64,000 bases of DNA from Duganella radicis. GTDB lineage: Bacteria > Pseudomonadota > Gammaproteobacteria > Burkholderiales > Burkholderiaceae_D. Of the stretch, positions 26,371 through 35,345 are shown in pieces. The position numbers were made by a program, and so were the translations under genes. The DNA is taken from positions 1 through 64,000 of the forward strand of contig NZ_WNKY01000023.1 of the NCBI RefSeq assembly GCF_009720825.1. The letters are read 5' to 3'. A model generated the notes under the pieces. That model did no database searches. It saw only the letters and a program-made list of their open reading frames with translations, and had not been told where the DNA came from. Every line of letters begins with the position of its first letter. The stretch's first letter is position 1.

Positions 26371-26400
26371 TTGACACCCTAAATTCTTCGGTAGTACTAT
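26371..26400 (+). promoter_or_regulatory. Sigma-70 promoter of the beta-glucosidase/sugar operon
   Basis: TTGACA at 26371-26376 and TACTAT at 26395-26400 are spaced 18 bases. The LacI-type palindrome starts 14 bases after the -10 box, a position suited to repression by blocking initiation. Confidence 0.6.
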
Positions 26401-26412
26401 CGACAACATATT

Positions 26413-26428
26413 GTGGAAGCGCTTCCAC
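26413..26428. promoter_or_regulatory. LacI-family operator, perfect palindrome
   Basis: GTGGAAGCGCTTCCAC is a perfect 16-base palindrome with the central CG typical of LacI/GalR-family operators. It lies just downstream of the promoter and 26 bases before the GTG of the GH1 gene. A near-copy lies at 32198-32213 before the TonB receptor gene, and a LacI-family gene is encoded at 38758-39765. Confidence 0.75.
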
Positions 26429-26453
26429 TCACAATCAAAACCAAGGAGATGTT

Positions 26454-27812
26454 GTGGTAGAGCAGACGTTTTCGCCCCCGGCCGACTCGGTCCTGTGGAA
26501 TAAGGATTTCCTGATAGGCGCGGCCACCGCTGCCTACCAGATCGAAGGCGCCATCCACGAAGACGGCCGCCTGCCGTCGATCTGGGATACCTTTTCCGCC
26601 ACGCCGGGCAAGACCCTGGCCGGCGATACCGGCGAAGTCGCCTGCGATCACTATCACCGCTGGGAACAGGATGTGGAGCTGCTGGCGTCGCTGAACGTGG
26701 GCGCCTACCGCCTGTCGATTTCCTGGCCGCGCGTGATGACGCTGGACGGCCAGCCCAACCAGAAGGGCATCGCGTTCTACCGCAAGCTGTTGAAGGCGCT
26801 GCGCGCCAAGGGCCTGCAAACCTACGTCACGCTGTACCACTGGGATCTGCCGCAGCATCTGGAAGACAAGGGCGGCTGGGTCAACCGCGACACCGCCTAC
26901 AAATTCGCCGAATACGCCGACATGATCAGCAGGGAGCTGAAAGGCCTGGTCGACGCCTGGGCCACGCTGAACGAGCCGTGGTGCTCGGCCATGCACGGCT
27001 ACGGCACCGGCCATCACGCGCCGGGCAAGCAGGACGTGGTGTTCGCCACCCAGGCCATGCACCACCTGCTGCTGGGCCACGGCCTGGCGGTGAAGCATTT
27101 GCGCGCCAACGATCCATCGGCGCAGGTCGGCATCGTCGCCAATGTGGGCCGCGGCACCAGCACCGACAGCAGCGCCATCGGCCAGCGCGCGGCATGGCTG
27201 TTTGAACTCCAGCACAATAACTGGGTACTCGATCCGCTGCTGAAGAAATCCTATCCATCGGCGCTGTGGGAACTGTGGCCGGGCGCCGAGCCGACCATCC
27301 TGAATGGCGACATGGACATCATCGGCGCGCCGCTGGATTTTTTAGGCATTAACTACTACTTCCGCACCAATGTGGTCAGCGACGGCAAGCATGGCTACAC
27401 CGAGGTCGATCTGGAAGGCGTGGAGCGCACGCAAATGGGCTGGGAAGTGTATCCGGATGGTCTGCGCCACCTGCTGGTCGGCTTTCACCGCGACTACCCG
27501 AATCTGCCGCCGATCTACATCACCGAGAACGGCATGGCCACCGACGATGCGGTAGTGGATGGCGAAGTGCATGACGAGCAGCGCATCTCCTTCCTGAACC
27601 GCCACCTGGAAGCGGTTAATCAGGCGGTTAAAGCGGGTGTCGATGTGCGCGGCTATTTCATTTGGTCGTTGATGGATAACTTCGAATGGGCCTTTGGTTA
27701 TGAACGCCGTTTCGGTATCATCCATGTCGATTACGCCACGCAGAAGCGTACGCTGAAACGCAGTGCAAAACTGGTGACACAATTTTTGGCCGAGCGGTCC
27801 GCCAAAAACTAA
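26454..27812 (+). CDS. GH1 beta-glucosidase
   Basis: 452 aa, no signal peptide, so probably cytoplasmic. The glycoside hydrolase family 1 catalytic pair is visible: Glu174 in TLNEPW (acid/base) and Glu358 in ITENGM (nucleophile). The N-terminal FLIGAATAAYQIEGA is also typical. The GTG at 26454 follows AAGGAG (26443-26448); no ATG fits as well. It should release glucose from beta-glucosides such as cellobiose after import. It heads the operon with the ABC importer genes and is preceded by a LacI operator. Confidence 0.92.
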   Translation: MVEQTFSPPADSVLWNKDFLIGAATAAYQIEGAIHEDGRLPSIWDTFSATPGKTLAGDTGEVACDHYHRWEQDVELLASLNVGAYRLSISWPRVMTLDGQPNQKGIAFYRKLLKALRAKGLQTYVTLYHWDLPQHLEDKGGWVNRDTAYKFAEYADMISRELKGLVDAWATLNEPWCSAMHGYGTGHHAPGKQDVVFATQAMHHLLLGHGLAVKHLRANDPSAQVGIVANVGRGTSTDSSAIGQRAAWLFELQHNNWVLDPLLKKSYPSALWELWPGAEPTILNGDMDIIGAPLDFLGINYYFRTNVVSDGKHGYTEVDLEGVERTQMGWEVYPDGLRHLLVGFHRDYPNLPPIYITENGMATDDAVVDGEVHDEQRISFLNRHLEAVNQAVKAGVDVRGYFIWSLMDNFEWAFGYERRFGIIHVDYATQKRTLKRSAKLVTQFLAERSAKN

Positions 27813-27828
27813 GCCAGACGAATAGAAT

Positions 27829-27845
27829 GGGGCGCTCGACGCCCC
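27829..27845 (+). promoter_or_regulatory. Intercistronic stem-loop before the binding-protein gene
   Basis: GGGGCG and CGCCCC can pair around a 5-base loop in the 50-base gap between the GH1 and binding-protein genes. There is no T-tract, so it is not a simple terminator; such stems can stabilise the downstream message of a highly expressed binding protein. Confidence 0.35.
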
Positions 27846-27862
27846 CAAGGGAGACAAACAGT

Positions 27863-29104
27863 ATGGTCAAGGCCTTAAAACTGGCCGGCGCGGTCGCGCT
27901 GGCACTGGCGGCAAGCGGCGCCGCGCATGCGCAAGCGCCGCTCAAAGCCACCGTTATTCACTGGTGGACCTCGGGCGGCGAGTCGGCCGCCGTCAAGCAG
28001 TTTGCGGAAGCGTACAACAAGGCCGGCGGCCAGTGGATCGACCAGGCCGTCGCCGGCGCCGATCAATCGCGCGCCACCACCATCAACCGCATCGTCGGCG
28101 GCAATGCGCCGACCGCAGCGCAGTTCAACACCTCCAAACAGTTCCGCGATTTCGTCGAGCAGGGCTTGCTGAACAACGTCGACGACGTGGCGATTGCCGG
28201 CAAGTGGGACCAGATCATGCCGCCGTCGATCCTGCAAGCGATCAAGATCAACGGCCACTTCTACGCCGCGCCGGTGGACATTCATATGCCGGCCTGGTTC
28301 TTCTACTCGAAGGCCGCGTACAAAAAAGCCGGCATCGCCAACGAGCCGCAAACGTGGGAAGAATTCCTGACGCAGCTGGCCAAGCTGAAAGCCGCAGGCG
28401 TGGTGCCGCTGGCCTTCGGCGGCCAGGTGTGGCAGGAGAAGATCACCTTCGACGCCATCTTCGCCATGGTGGGCGGCGCCGACCTGTATCTCAAAGTTTA
28501 TCGTGACCGCGACCAGAAAGCCGTGATGTCGCCGCAGTTTAAGCAAGTGCTGGTCGAGTTCAAAAAGCTGAAAGGCTTTGTCGACGCAGGCTCGCCGGGC
28601 CGCAACTGGAACGACGCCACCGCCATGGTGGTGCAGGGCAAAGCCGGCGTGCAGATCATGGGCGACTGGGCCAAGGGCGAATTCGCGGCCGCCAAACAGG
28701 TCGCCGGCAAGGACTTCGGCTGCTATCCGGGCTTTGGTCCGAAGGCGCCGTACATCGTGGCCGGCGACGCCTTCGTGTTCCCGAAAACGAACGACGCCAA
28801 TGCGGTCAAGGCGCAAAAACTGTTGGCCAATGTGGTAACGTCTCCAGCGGCGCAAGTGGCCTTCGCCGCGCGCAAGGGCGCGATCCCGATCCGTGGCGAC
28901 GTCGATGAATCGCAGCTGGATATCTGCGCCAAGCTTGGCCTGTCCATCATGAAGGACAAGTCGCGCCAGCTGCCTAACACCGAGATGCTGGCCACGCCGG
29001 ACACCACCGGCGCCTTGCAGGATGTGCTGACCAGCTACTGGAACAAGAACCAGTCCGCGGACGATGCGCAAAAAGCCTTCGCCCGCGCTATCAAAGGCGA
29101 ATAA
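27863..29104 (+). CDS. Sugar ABC transporter substrate-binding protein (GtsA-like)
   Basis: 413 aa periplasmic binding protein. A signal peptide (MVKALKLAGAVALALAASGAAHAQ) precedes the family 1 extracellular solute-binding fold. The start VIHWWTSGGESAAVKQF and the segment PVDIHMPAWFFYSK strongly resemble the glucose/mannose-binding GtsA proteins of Pseudomonas. GGGAG lies upstream of the ATG at 27863. It is followed by two permeases and an ATPase. Substrate is probably a hexose or a short beta-glucoside; the GH1 gene in the operon favours the latter. Confidence 0.9.
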   Translation: MVKALKLAGAVALALAASGAAHAQAPLKATVIHWWTSGGESAAVKQFAEAYNKAGGQWIDQAVAGADQSRATTINRIVGGNAPTAAQFNTSKQFRDFVEQGLLNNVDDVAIAGKWDQIMPPSILQAIKINGHFYAAPVDIHMPAWFFYSKAAYKKAGIANEPQTWEEFLTQLAKLKAAGVVPLAFGGQVWQEKITFDAIFAMVGGADLYLKVYRDRDQKAVMSPQFKQVLVEFKKLKGFVDAGSPGRNWNDATAMVVQGKAGVQIMGDWAKGEFAAAKQVAGKDFGCYPGFGPKAPYIVAGDAFVFPKTNDANAVKAQKLLANVVTSPAAQVAFAARKGAIPIRGDVDESQLDICAKLGLSIMKDKSRQLPNTEMLATPDTTGALQDVLTSYWNKNQSADDAQKAFARAIKGE

Positions 29105-29107
29105 GCC

Positions 29108-29992
29108 ATGGTGAAGAAACGCCAGAACGTTTCAATCGCGGCCTACATCGCCATCCTGCCGATGGCGCTGACGGTGCTGCTGGCTTACCTGGGCACCATG
29201 CTGTGGACGGCGCGCGTGTCGGTCAGCAGCTCGCGCACTTTCCCGGCCAGTGACTTTGTCGGCGCCTCGCAGTACGTCCGCCTGTTCAACAACGAGCGCT
29301 GGCTGCTGTCGCTGCAAAACGTGGCGGTGTACGGCGTGCTGTTTATCGCCTTGTGCCTGATCATTGGCTTCCTGCTGGCGGTGTTCATCGACCAGAAGGT
29401 GATGGCCGAAGGGGCGCTGCGCACCGTGTTCCTGTATCCGTATGCGATGTCCTTCGTGGCCACGGGCCTGATCTGGCAATGGATACTGAACCCGGAACTC
29501 GGCATCCAGGAAGTGCTGCACAAGCTGGGATGGGCCGGCGCGAAGTTCGACTGGATCGTCGATCAGGACATGGCGATCTACACCATCGTGATCGCCACCG
29601 TGTGGCAGGCCTCCGGACTGGTGATGGCGCTGATGCTGTCCGGCCTGCGTGGCGTGGATGAGGAAATCTGGAAGGCTGCGCGCATCGACGGCATCCCGCG
29701 CTGGCGCGTGTACGGCAGCATCGTGCTGCCGATGCTGGGGCCATCCGTCTCCACCGCCTTCGTGCTGCTGTTCGTGATGGTGGTGAAGGTGTTCGACGCC
29801 GTGGTCGCGATGACGCAGGGCGGTCCGGGCACGGCCAGCGAAGTGCCGGCCAAGTTCATCATGGATTATCTGTTCGGCCGCGCCAATATCGGCCTGGCTT
29901 CCGCTGCTTCGATCGTGCTGCTGCTGACCGTGCTGGCCATCGTCGCGCCGCTGTACTTCGTGCGCAATCGCCGCGCCGCAATGGGGGCATGA
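29108..29992 (+). CDS. Sugar ABC transporter permease (MalF/GtsB-like)
   Basis: 294 aa integral membrane protein, about six helices. The EAA loop is visible in EEIWKAARIDGIPRWRVYGSIVLPML, the contact site for the ATPase. The start lies 3 bases after the binding-protein stop, and the stop overlaps the next permease (ATGA). Confidence 0.9.
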   Translation: MVKKRQNVSIAAYIAILPMALTVLLAYLGTMLWTARVSVSSSRTFPASDFVGASQYVRLFNNERWLLSLQNVAVYGVLFIALCLIIGFLLAVFIDQKVMAEGALRTVFLYPYAMSFVATGLIWQWILNPELGIQEVLHKLGWAGAKFDWIVDQDMAIYTIVIATVWQASGLVMALMLSGLRGVDEEIWKAARIDGIPRWRVYGSIVLPMLGPSVSTAFVLLFVMVVKVFDAVVAMTQGGPGTASEVPAKFIMDYLFGRANIGLASAASIVLLLTVLAIVAPLYFVRNRRAAMGA

Positions 29993-30951
29993 TGGGACAA
30001 GTTGTGAAACTCGATAAAACCGAAGCTGCCGCCACCGCCGCGCCGCATCCCGCCGCCGCCAACGACGCCAGCATCCCGGCGCCACGCCCGCGCCGCAAGC
30101 CTTCGTGGACGCCGGCCCGTATCGGCGTGTACGGCTTCCTGATCGTGGCGGCGCTGTTCTTCCTGCTGCCGCTGTACGTGATGCTGGTGACGTCGGTGAA
30201 GCCGATGGAGGAAATCCGCCTTGGCACGCTGTTCGCGCTGCCGCGGCACTTCACGCTGGAACCGTGGGCGCAGGCCTGGTCCTCGGCCTGCACCGGGCTG
30301 GAATGCAACGGCATCAAGGGCGGCTTCTGGAACTCCGTCGCCATCGTGGTGCCCAGCACCATCCTGTCGATCGCCATCGGCGCGGTGAACGGCTATGCGC
30401 TGTCGTTCTGGCGTCCGCGCGGCGCGGGCTTCCTGTTCGCCATCCTGATGATGGGGGCCTTCATTCCGGTGCAGGTGATGATTTATCCGCTGGTGCGCGT
30501 GCTGGCATCGGTGAACCTGTTTAGCTCTCTGCCAGGGATTATCATCATCCACACCATCTTCGGCATGCCGGTGATGACGCTGTTGTTCCGCAATTACTAC
30601 GCCGCGCTGCCGCTGGAACTGTTCAAGGCGGCGCGCATCGATGGCGGTGGTTTCTGGCGCATCTTCCTGCAACTGATGCTGCCGATGTCGACGCCGGTGA
30701 TCGTGGTGGCGGTGATCATGCAGGTCACCGGCATCTGGAACGACTTCCTGCTGGGCCTTGTGTTTGCCGGCTCCGAGCATCTGCCGATGACGGTCCAGCT
30801 GAACAACATCATCAACACCACCACCGGCGAACGCCTGTACAACGTGAACATGGCGGCGACCATCCTGACGTCGGTCGTGCCGCTGGCGCTCTACTTTATT
30901 TCCGGCCGCTGGTTCGTGCGCGGCATCGCTTCTGGCGCAGTGAAGGGTTAA
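29989..30951 (+). CDS. Sugar ABC transporter permease (MalG/GtsC-like)
   Basis: 320 aa. There is a cytoplasmic Ala/Pro-rich N-terminus (about 40 residues), then about six transmembrane helices. The EAA loop reads LELFKAARIDGGGFWRIFLQLMLPM. The C-terminus YFISGRWFVRGIASGAVKG is typical of MalG-type subunits. It pairs with the permease at 29108-29992. Confidence 0.9.
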   Translation: MMGQVVKLDKTEAAATAAPHPAAANDASIPAPRPRRKPSWTPARIGVYGFLIVAALFFLLPLYVMLVTSVKPMEEIRLGTLFALPRHFTLEPWAQAWSSACTGLECNGIKGGFWNSVAIVVPSTILSIAIGAVNGYALSFWRPRGAGFLFAILMMGAFIPVQVMIYPLVRVLASVNLFSSLPGIIIIHTIFGMPVMTLLFRNYYAALPLELFKAARIDGGGFWRIFLQLMLPMSTPVIVVAVIMQVTGIWNDFLLGLVFAGSEHLPMTVQLNNIINTTTGERLYNVNMAATILTSVVPLALYFISGRWFVRGIASGAVKG

Positions 30952-30954
30952 ATC

Positions 30955-32040
30955 ATGTCTAACGTAGCTATTCGTAATTTGCAGATCAAGCTGGGCGAGA
31001 ACAAGGTGATCGAATCGCTCAACCTCGACGTGAAAGCAGGGGAGTTCGTGGTGCTGCTAGGCCCTTCGGGCTGCGGCAAATCGACCCTGCTGCACAGCAT
31101 TGCGGGCCTGATCGACACCAGCGCCGGCCAGATCGAAATCGGCGGCAAGGACATGACCTGGGCCGATCCGAAAGACCGCGGCATCGCGCTGGTGTTCCAG
31201 TCCTATGCGCTGTATCCGACCATGAACGTGGAAGCGAATATGTCCTTCGGCCTGCGCATCAATGGCACGCCGAAAGCGGAAATCGCCCGCCGCGTCTCGC
31301 GCGCTTCGGACATGCTGCAACTCGGCCCGCTGTTGAAGCGCAAGCCGGCCAACCTGTCGGGCGGCCAGCGTCAGCGGGTGGCGATCGGCCGTGCCATCGT
31401 GCGCGAAGCGGACGTGATGCTGTTCGACGAACCGCTGTCGAATCTCGACGCCAAGCTGCGCACCGAATTGCGTCGTGAATTGAAGCAGCTGCACAAGCAA
31501 CTCGGCGCCACCATGATCTACGTGACCCACGACCAGGTGGAGGCGATGACGCTGGCGCAGCGCATGGCGGTGATGAAGGGCGGCGTGGTGCAGCAGTTCG
31601 ATACGCCGGACGTCATCTACAACACGCCGGCCAATCTGTTCGTGGCAACCTTCCTCGGTTCGCCGGGCATGAACCTGTTCAAGGGCGAGTTGGAGCAGCA
31701 GGGCGGCCGCGTCCTGTTCAAGAACGAGCACCTGTCGGTCGACGTGACCGGCTATCCATTCCAGGCGCCGCTCACCGGCAAGCACGCATGCGTGCTCGGC
31801 GTGCGGCCGGAAGATATCGACGTCGGGCATGGCGACGGGGTCGGTCAGGCGGTGCGCGCATCGGTCTCGCTGATCGAGGCCATGGGCGCGCATCGCGTAG
31901 TGTGGCTGGACTTCCACGGCACGCAGATTGCGGGCATCGTGCAGGACCAGCAGCTGATTGAAACCGAGAAGGAGATCAGCTTCTCGATCCGTAGCTATCG
32001 TATTTCCCTGTTTGACGGAGCCAGCGAACAGCGGCTCTGA
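30955..32040 (+). CDS. Sugar ABC transporter ATPase (UgpC/MalK family)
   Basis: 361 aa. Walker A GPSGCGKST, signature LSGGQRQR, Walker B VMLFDEPLSNLD and the H-loop TYVTHDQ-type segment (IYVTHDQVEAMTLAQRM) form the ATPase domain. A C-terminal TOBE-like regulatory domain runs from about residue 235. Three bases separate it from the permease gene. It ends the importer operon; the long inverted repeat begins 3 bases after its stop. Confidence 0.92.
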   Translation: MSNVAIRNLQIKLGENKVIESLNLDVKAGEFVVLLGPSGCGKSTLLHSIAGLIDTSAGQIEIGGKDMTWADPKDRGIALVFQSYALYPTMNVEANMSFGLRINGTPKAEIARRVSRASDMLQLGPLLKRKPANLSGGQRQRVAIGRAIVREADVMLFDEPLSNLDAKLRTELRRELKQLHKQLGATMIYVTHDQVEAMTLAQRMAVMKGGVVQQFDTPDVIYNTPANLFVATFLGSPGMNLFKGELEQQGGRVLFKNEHLSVDVTGYPFQAPLTGKHACVLGVRPEDIDVGHGDGVGQAVRASVSLIEAMGAHRVVWLDFHGTQIAGIVQDQQLIETEKEISFSIRSYRISLFDGASEQRL

Positions 32041-32042
32041 AA

Positions 32043-32132
32043 TCCGGGGTCAGGTCCTCCATTTCTACACGATCTCAGCCGTAGTGAAACCTACGGCTGA
32101 GATCGTGTAGAAATGGAGGACCTGACCCCGGA
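32043..32132. repeat. Perfect 42-bp inverted repeat (REP/MITE-like hairpin)
   Basis: Arms 32043-32084 and 32091-32132 are exact reverse complements over 42 bases around the 6-base loop TGAAAC (32085-32090). The outer ends read TCCGGGGTCAGG, a motif I recall near RAYT/IS200-type elements of related bacteria. No transposase is nearby and there is no T-tract. It fills the space between the importer ATPase stop and the promoter region of the TonB receptor, so it could also limit read-through. Confidence 0.85.
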
Positions 32133-32197
32133 GTTACCGTAGTTATCTAAACACCGGGTCTGCCACGGTATGGCCCGACGCATCCGTGCGTCTCGTG

Positions 32198-32213
32198 GTG
32201 GAAGCGGTTCCAC
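32198..32213. promoter_or_regulatory. Second LacI-family operator, before the TonB receptor gene
   Basis: GTGGAAGCGGTTCCAC differs from the operator at 26413-26428 only at one central base (C to G). It lies 26 bases before the receptor ATG, the same distance as the first operator from its gene, supporting one shared regulator. Confidence 0.7.
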
Positions 32214-32239
32214 TTAAAAAGAAGCGAGGAGATAGACGA

Positions 32240-34633
32240 ATGAAAAAAACGATACTGGCGCTCAGCATCGCGCAGATTGCGCTCACCACGGCGGCCTACG
32301 CGCAGCAGGCGGCCGGCGGCGACGTCGAGAAAATCATCATCACCGCCACCCGCCGCGATACGCTGGTGCAGGACACGCCGCTGGCGGTGACGGCCTACAC
32401 CCAGGACACGCTGGCCAACAATCAGGTCAAGGATCTGGCCACCATGACCGCCATGGTGCCCAGCCTGGTGGTCGAGCCGCACAGCGATTCGGGCGGCGTG
32501 CACGTGTACATGCGCGGCGTCGGCTCGGCCAATCACACGGAGCTGGGCGACCCGGCGGTGGCGTTCTATGTGGACGGCATCTACGTGCCGCGTCCACAGG
32601 GCGCGACGGCGCTGATGTATGACCTGAATCACGTCGAGGTGGCGCGCGGCCCGCAAGGCACACTGAATGGCCGCAACTCGACCGCCGGTGCGGTCAACCT
32701 GGTATCCGGCGCGCCCAGCACGCAGAAGGTGTTCGGCTCGGCCAGCGTGACGGTGGGCGACTATCATCGCCTGCAAACGCAAGCCATGATCAACATCCCG
32801 CTGAGCGACGACATCGCGTTGCGCATCGCCGCCATCAAGGACCAGCATGACGGCTACGTCGATTTCCGCAAGGGCTCCAACGTCATGCCGGGCGCGCAGA
32901 AGTACGGCGCCGGCAATCAGCAGGGCGCGCGCGCTTCGCTGCTGTGGAAGTTCACGCCGGACCTGAAGGCTACCTTCATCGCCGATTACTACGCCGATAC
33001 CGGCGCCGGCAACATTTATCTGTCGGCCGAGCCGAAGCCGGGCCAGGATCTGCGCTCGGCGCTGATCGACACGCCGGGGACGCTAGATCAATCCATCATC
33101 ACCGCCAAGACCAAGGTGCAATGGCGCCCGGTGGAAGGCATCGAGGCGCAGTACCTCGGCGCCTGGAGCCGCCTGAAACGCAGCAACGCCAGCGATGCCG
33201 ATGCCGGCTTCTATCCGGGCTTTAAAGCGGAGAACCGCACCGAGTGGGGCCAGTTCGACAGCGTGTCGAACGAGCTGCAACTGCGCTCGGATTCGGAAGC
33301 GCCATTGCAGTGGGTGGGCGGCCTGTTCTTCTTCCGCGAGAAGAACAAGATCCGCTTCGACATCGACCGCAGCCAGATTTCGGAAGCGATGCTGGCGCAG
33401 GATATCGCCAACGGCAGCGTGATCTTCGTGCAGCCGACCGTGGGCCAGTATGCCTCGGCCATGTCCTTCATCCAGGGCAATCGCCAGCTGCATTCCAGGG
33501 CGGCCTTCGCGCAGGCCAGCTATGAGCTGGACCCGGTGTGGAAGCTGACCGCCGGCGCGCGCTACACCAAGGACCACAAGTACGATATCGGCGGCCAGAA
33601 CTGGGCCTGCCCGAATTGGCCGGACAACGCGCCGCGCGGCGCCACCCTGACGCCGAACCAGATCGCGCAGCTGGTGACACCCGGCACCGGCACCATCAAC
33701 ACCCACAACATCGGGCCGGGCGGCGTGGTGAATCAGGCCACTTGCGGCAATACCTATGGCGACAACACCGCCGATCTGGCTTACGGCCAGGCGACTTGGC
33801 TGGGCCGCGTGGAGTACAAGGTGTCGAAGGATATCCTGACCTTCGCCTCGGTGACCACCGGCTTCCACTCGCCGGCCATCGGCGACGGCGGCGCCACCAC
33901 CAAGCCGGAAAAGCTGACCAGCTATGAGCTGGGCTTCAAGTCGGACCTGCTGGACCGCCAGCTGTCGCTGAACATCGATGCGTTCTGGATGAAGTACAAG
34001 GACAAGCTGGAATCGCAGGTGGTCAACAACACGCTGCAAAACTTCAACGCGGCCGGCGCCTCGGTGAAAGGTATCGAAACCGAGTGGGCATGGCGTCCGA
34101 CCAGCGTCGATCGTTTCAGCGGCAACGCCACTTGGCTGAAAGCGCGCTATGACGATTTCCTGTCCTGCGACGTGGATGCGGCGCGCGCCAACGGCCAGTC
34201 TTGCGGCACCACCGCGCCGACCGTCAACGTCGGCGGCAGCGTGCTGAAACACGCTCCGACCTTCGCCGCAACGCTGATGTATGAGCACGACTTCGACACC
34301 GGCAAGGGCCGCATCACGCCACGCATTTCGGCGCACTACGAGACGGAATCGTTTATCGGCTCGGGCGCGTTTGCGAACGACGTGCCGGGCCATCCGGGCG
34401 TGAAGATGCAAGCGGCGTACACCACGCTGGATCTGAGTGTGCGCTACGAGCCGTTCGGCAAGGCTTACACGGCCGAGCTGTTTGTGAATAACGCCACCGA
34501 CAAGGATGTGAAGTACGACGCCATCGAAGTCTGCACGCAAGTCGGCGCGCCATGCCAGCCGAAGCAGCAGATCTGGGCGGCGTACTACAACAACCCGCGC
34601 ACCTTCGGCGCCCGCGTGTCGATGAAGTTTTAA
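32240..34633 (+). CDS. TonB-dependent receptor, probably for a sugar
   Basis: 797 aa outer-membrane active transporter. A signal peptide (MKKTILALSIAQIALTTAAYAQ) is followed by the TonB-box-like stretch VEKIIITATRR, a plug domain (about residues 50-160, with VYMRGVG and VARGPQGTLNGRNSTAGAVNLVS) and a beta-barrel ending in aromatic Phe (RVSMKF). GAGGAG precedes the ATG. There is no SusD-like partner. A LacI operator matching that of the GH1/ABC operon lies upstream, so import of the same glycoside across the outer membrane is likely. Confidence 0.9.
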   Translation: MKKTILALSIAQIALTTAAYAQQAAGGDVEKIIITATRRDTLVQDTPLAVTAYTQDTLANNQVKDLATMTAMVPSLVVEPHSDSGGVHVYMRGVGSANHTELGDPAVAFYVDGIYVPRPQGATALMYDLNHVEVARGPQGTLNGRNSTAGAVNLVSGAPSTQKVFGSASVTVGDYHRLQTQAMINIPLSDDIALRIAAIKDQHDGYVDFRKGSNVMPGAQKYGAGNQQGARASLLWKFTPDLKATFIADYYADTGAGNIYLSAEPKPGQDLRSALIDTPGTLDQSIITAKTKVQWRPVEGIEAQYLGAWSRLKRSNASDADAGFYPGFKAENRTEWGQFDSVSNELQLRSDSEAPLQWVGGLFFFREKNKIRFDIDRSQISEAMLAQDIANGSVIFVQPTVGQYASAMSFIQGNRQLHSRAAFAQASYELDPVWKLTAGARYTKDHKYDIGGQNWACPNWPDNAPRGATLTPNQIAQLVTPGTGTINTHNIGPGGVVNQATCGNTYGDNTADLAYGQATWLGRVEYKVSKDILTFASVTTGFHSPAIGDGGATTKPEKLTSYELGFKSDLLDRQLSLNIDAFWMKYKDKLESQVVNNTLQNFNAAGASVKGIETEWAWRPTSVDRFSGNATWLKARYDDFLSCDVDAARANGQSCGTTAPTVNVGGSVLKHAPTFAATLMYEHDFDTGKGRITPRISAHYETESFIGSGAFANDVPGHPGVKMQAAYTTLDLSVRYEPFGKAYTAELFVNNATDKDVKYDAIEVCTQVGAPCQPKQQIWAAYYNNPRTFGARVSMKF

Positions 34634-34661
34634 AGCGTAGTAGTAAGGGGTAGTGGTCTTA

Positions 34662-34697
34662 GGCTGGCGGTTCCCTCCCGCCAGCCTTTTTTTGTCA
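34662..34697 (+). terminator. Rho-independent terminator after the TonB receptor gene
   Basis: GGCTGGCGG and CCGCCAGCC pair with a short loop and are followed by T7, 28 bases past the receptor stop. Confidence 0.85.
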
Positions 34698-34751
34698 GGT
34701 GCCGCCCGGCACCGCCGCCACGGGTTCGTCGTTCATGTACGTTCCTCGCAG

Positions 34752-35225
34752 TTACAGCAGGCCCGGATTGCGCTGCCAGATGGAGAAGCACAGCGCGCTG
34801 GCGAAACTGACCCAGGCGATGTACGGCAGCAGCAGGGCTGCCGCCAGTGGGTCGATGCGCCCGAACAGCACGATGGTGGCGGCAATCAGCAGCCACAGCA
34901 CGACGATGCAGGCGAACGCCGCCGCGCCCATGTGCCAGCCGAAGAACAGCCAGCTCCACAAGGCGTTGAGCGCGAGCTGCACCAGATACACCAGCAGCGC
35001 CGCGCTGCGGCCGGCGCGGGCCACGCGCCATGCGGCCACAGCCATCATCAGATACAGCACCGTCCAGGCCGGGCCGAACAGCCATGTCGGTGGCGCCCAT
35101 GCGGGCTGATTCAGTTGAGAATAGAAGGCCGGAGCCGTGGCCGAGCCGAGCCCGCCCAGCGTGGCAAAGGCGGCGGTCAGGGCGATCCAGCCGATCAGGG
35201 AAAGCAGATTGCGTGTCTTGGTCAT
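34752..35225 (-). CDS. tspO: TspO/MBR family protein
   Basis: 157 aa, five predicted transmembrane helices. The conserved segment QPAWAPPTWLFGPAWTVLYLMMAVAAWRV, and NALWSWLFFGWHM in the third/fourth helices, are diagnostic. Bacterial TspO proteins bind porphyrins and in Rhodobacter act in oxygen- and light-dependent control; they are frequent in light-induced gene clusters. This gene is divergent from the PYP operon, with 120 bases between the starts. Confidence 0.92.
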   Translation of the reverse strand: MTKTRNLLSLIGWIALTAAFATLGGLGSATAPAFYSQLNQPAWAPPTWLFGPAWTVLYLMMAVAAWRVARAGRSAALLVYLVQLALNALWSWLFFGWHMGAAAFACIVVLWLLIAATIVLFGRIDPLAAALLLPYIAWVSFASALCFSIWQRNPGLL

Positions 35226-35296
35226 GTCAATGGTGAGCGAACCAGGGCGGAATTAACCAACGTGCTAATATTACTACCGACGAATAAGAAATGCTA

Positions 35297-35325
35297 CTGA
35301 TTGGTAGTTTGTGTTTTCTGATTGG
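35297..35325. promoter_or_regulatory. Direct repeats CTGATTGG upstream of the PYP operon
   Basis: CTGATTGG occurs at 35297-35304 and again at 35318-35325, a 21-base period equal to two helical turns, within the AT-rich tspO-pyp divergent region (35226-35345). This is compatible with tandem binding of a regulator. No convincing -35/-10 pair was identified. Confidence 0.35.
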
Positions 35326-35345
35326 CAATTGTTGAAGGATGCGCT

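Noticed and set aside
26454..34633. Considered calling the sugar locus a Bacteroidetes-style polysaccharide utilisation locus.
   Set aside because: There is no SusD-like gene and an ABC importer is present; it is an ordinary proteobacterial TonB receptor plus ABC arrangement.
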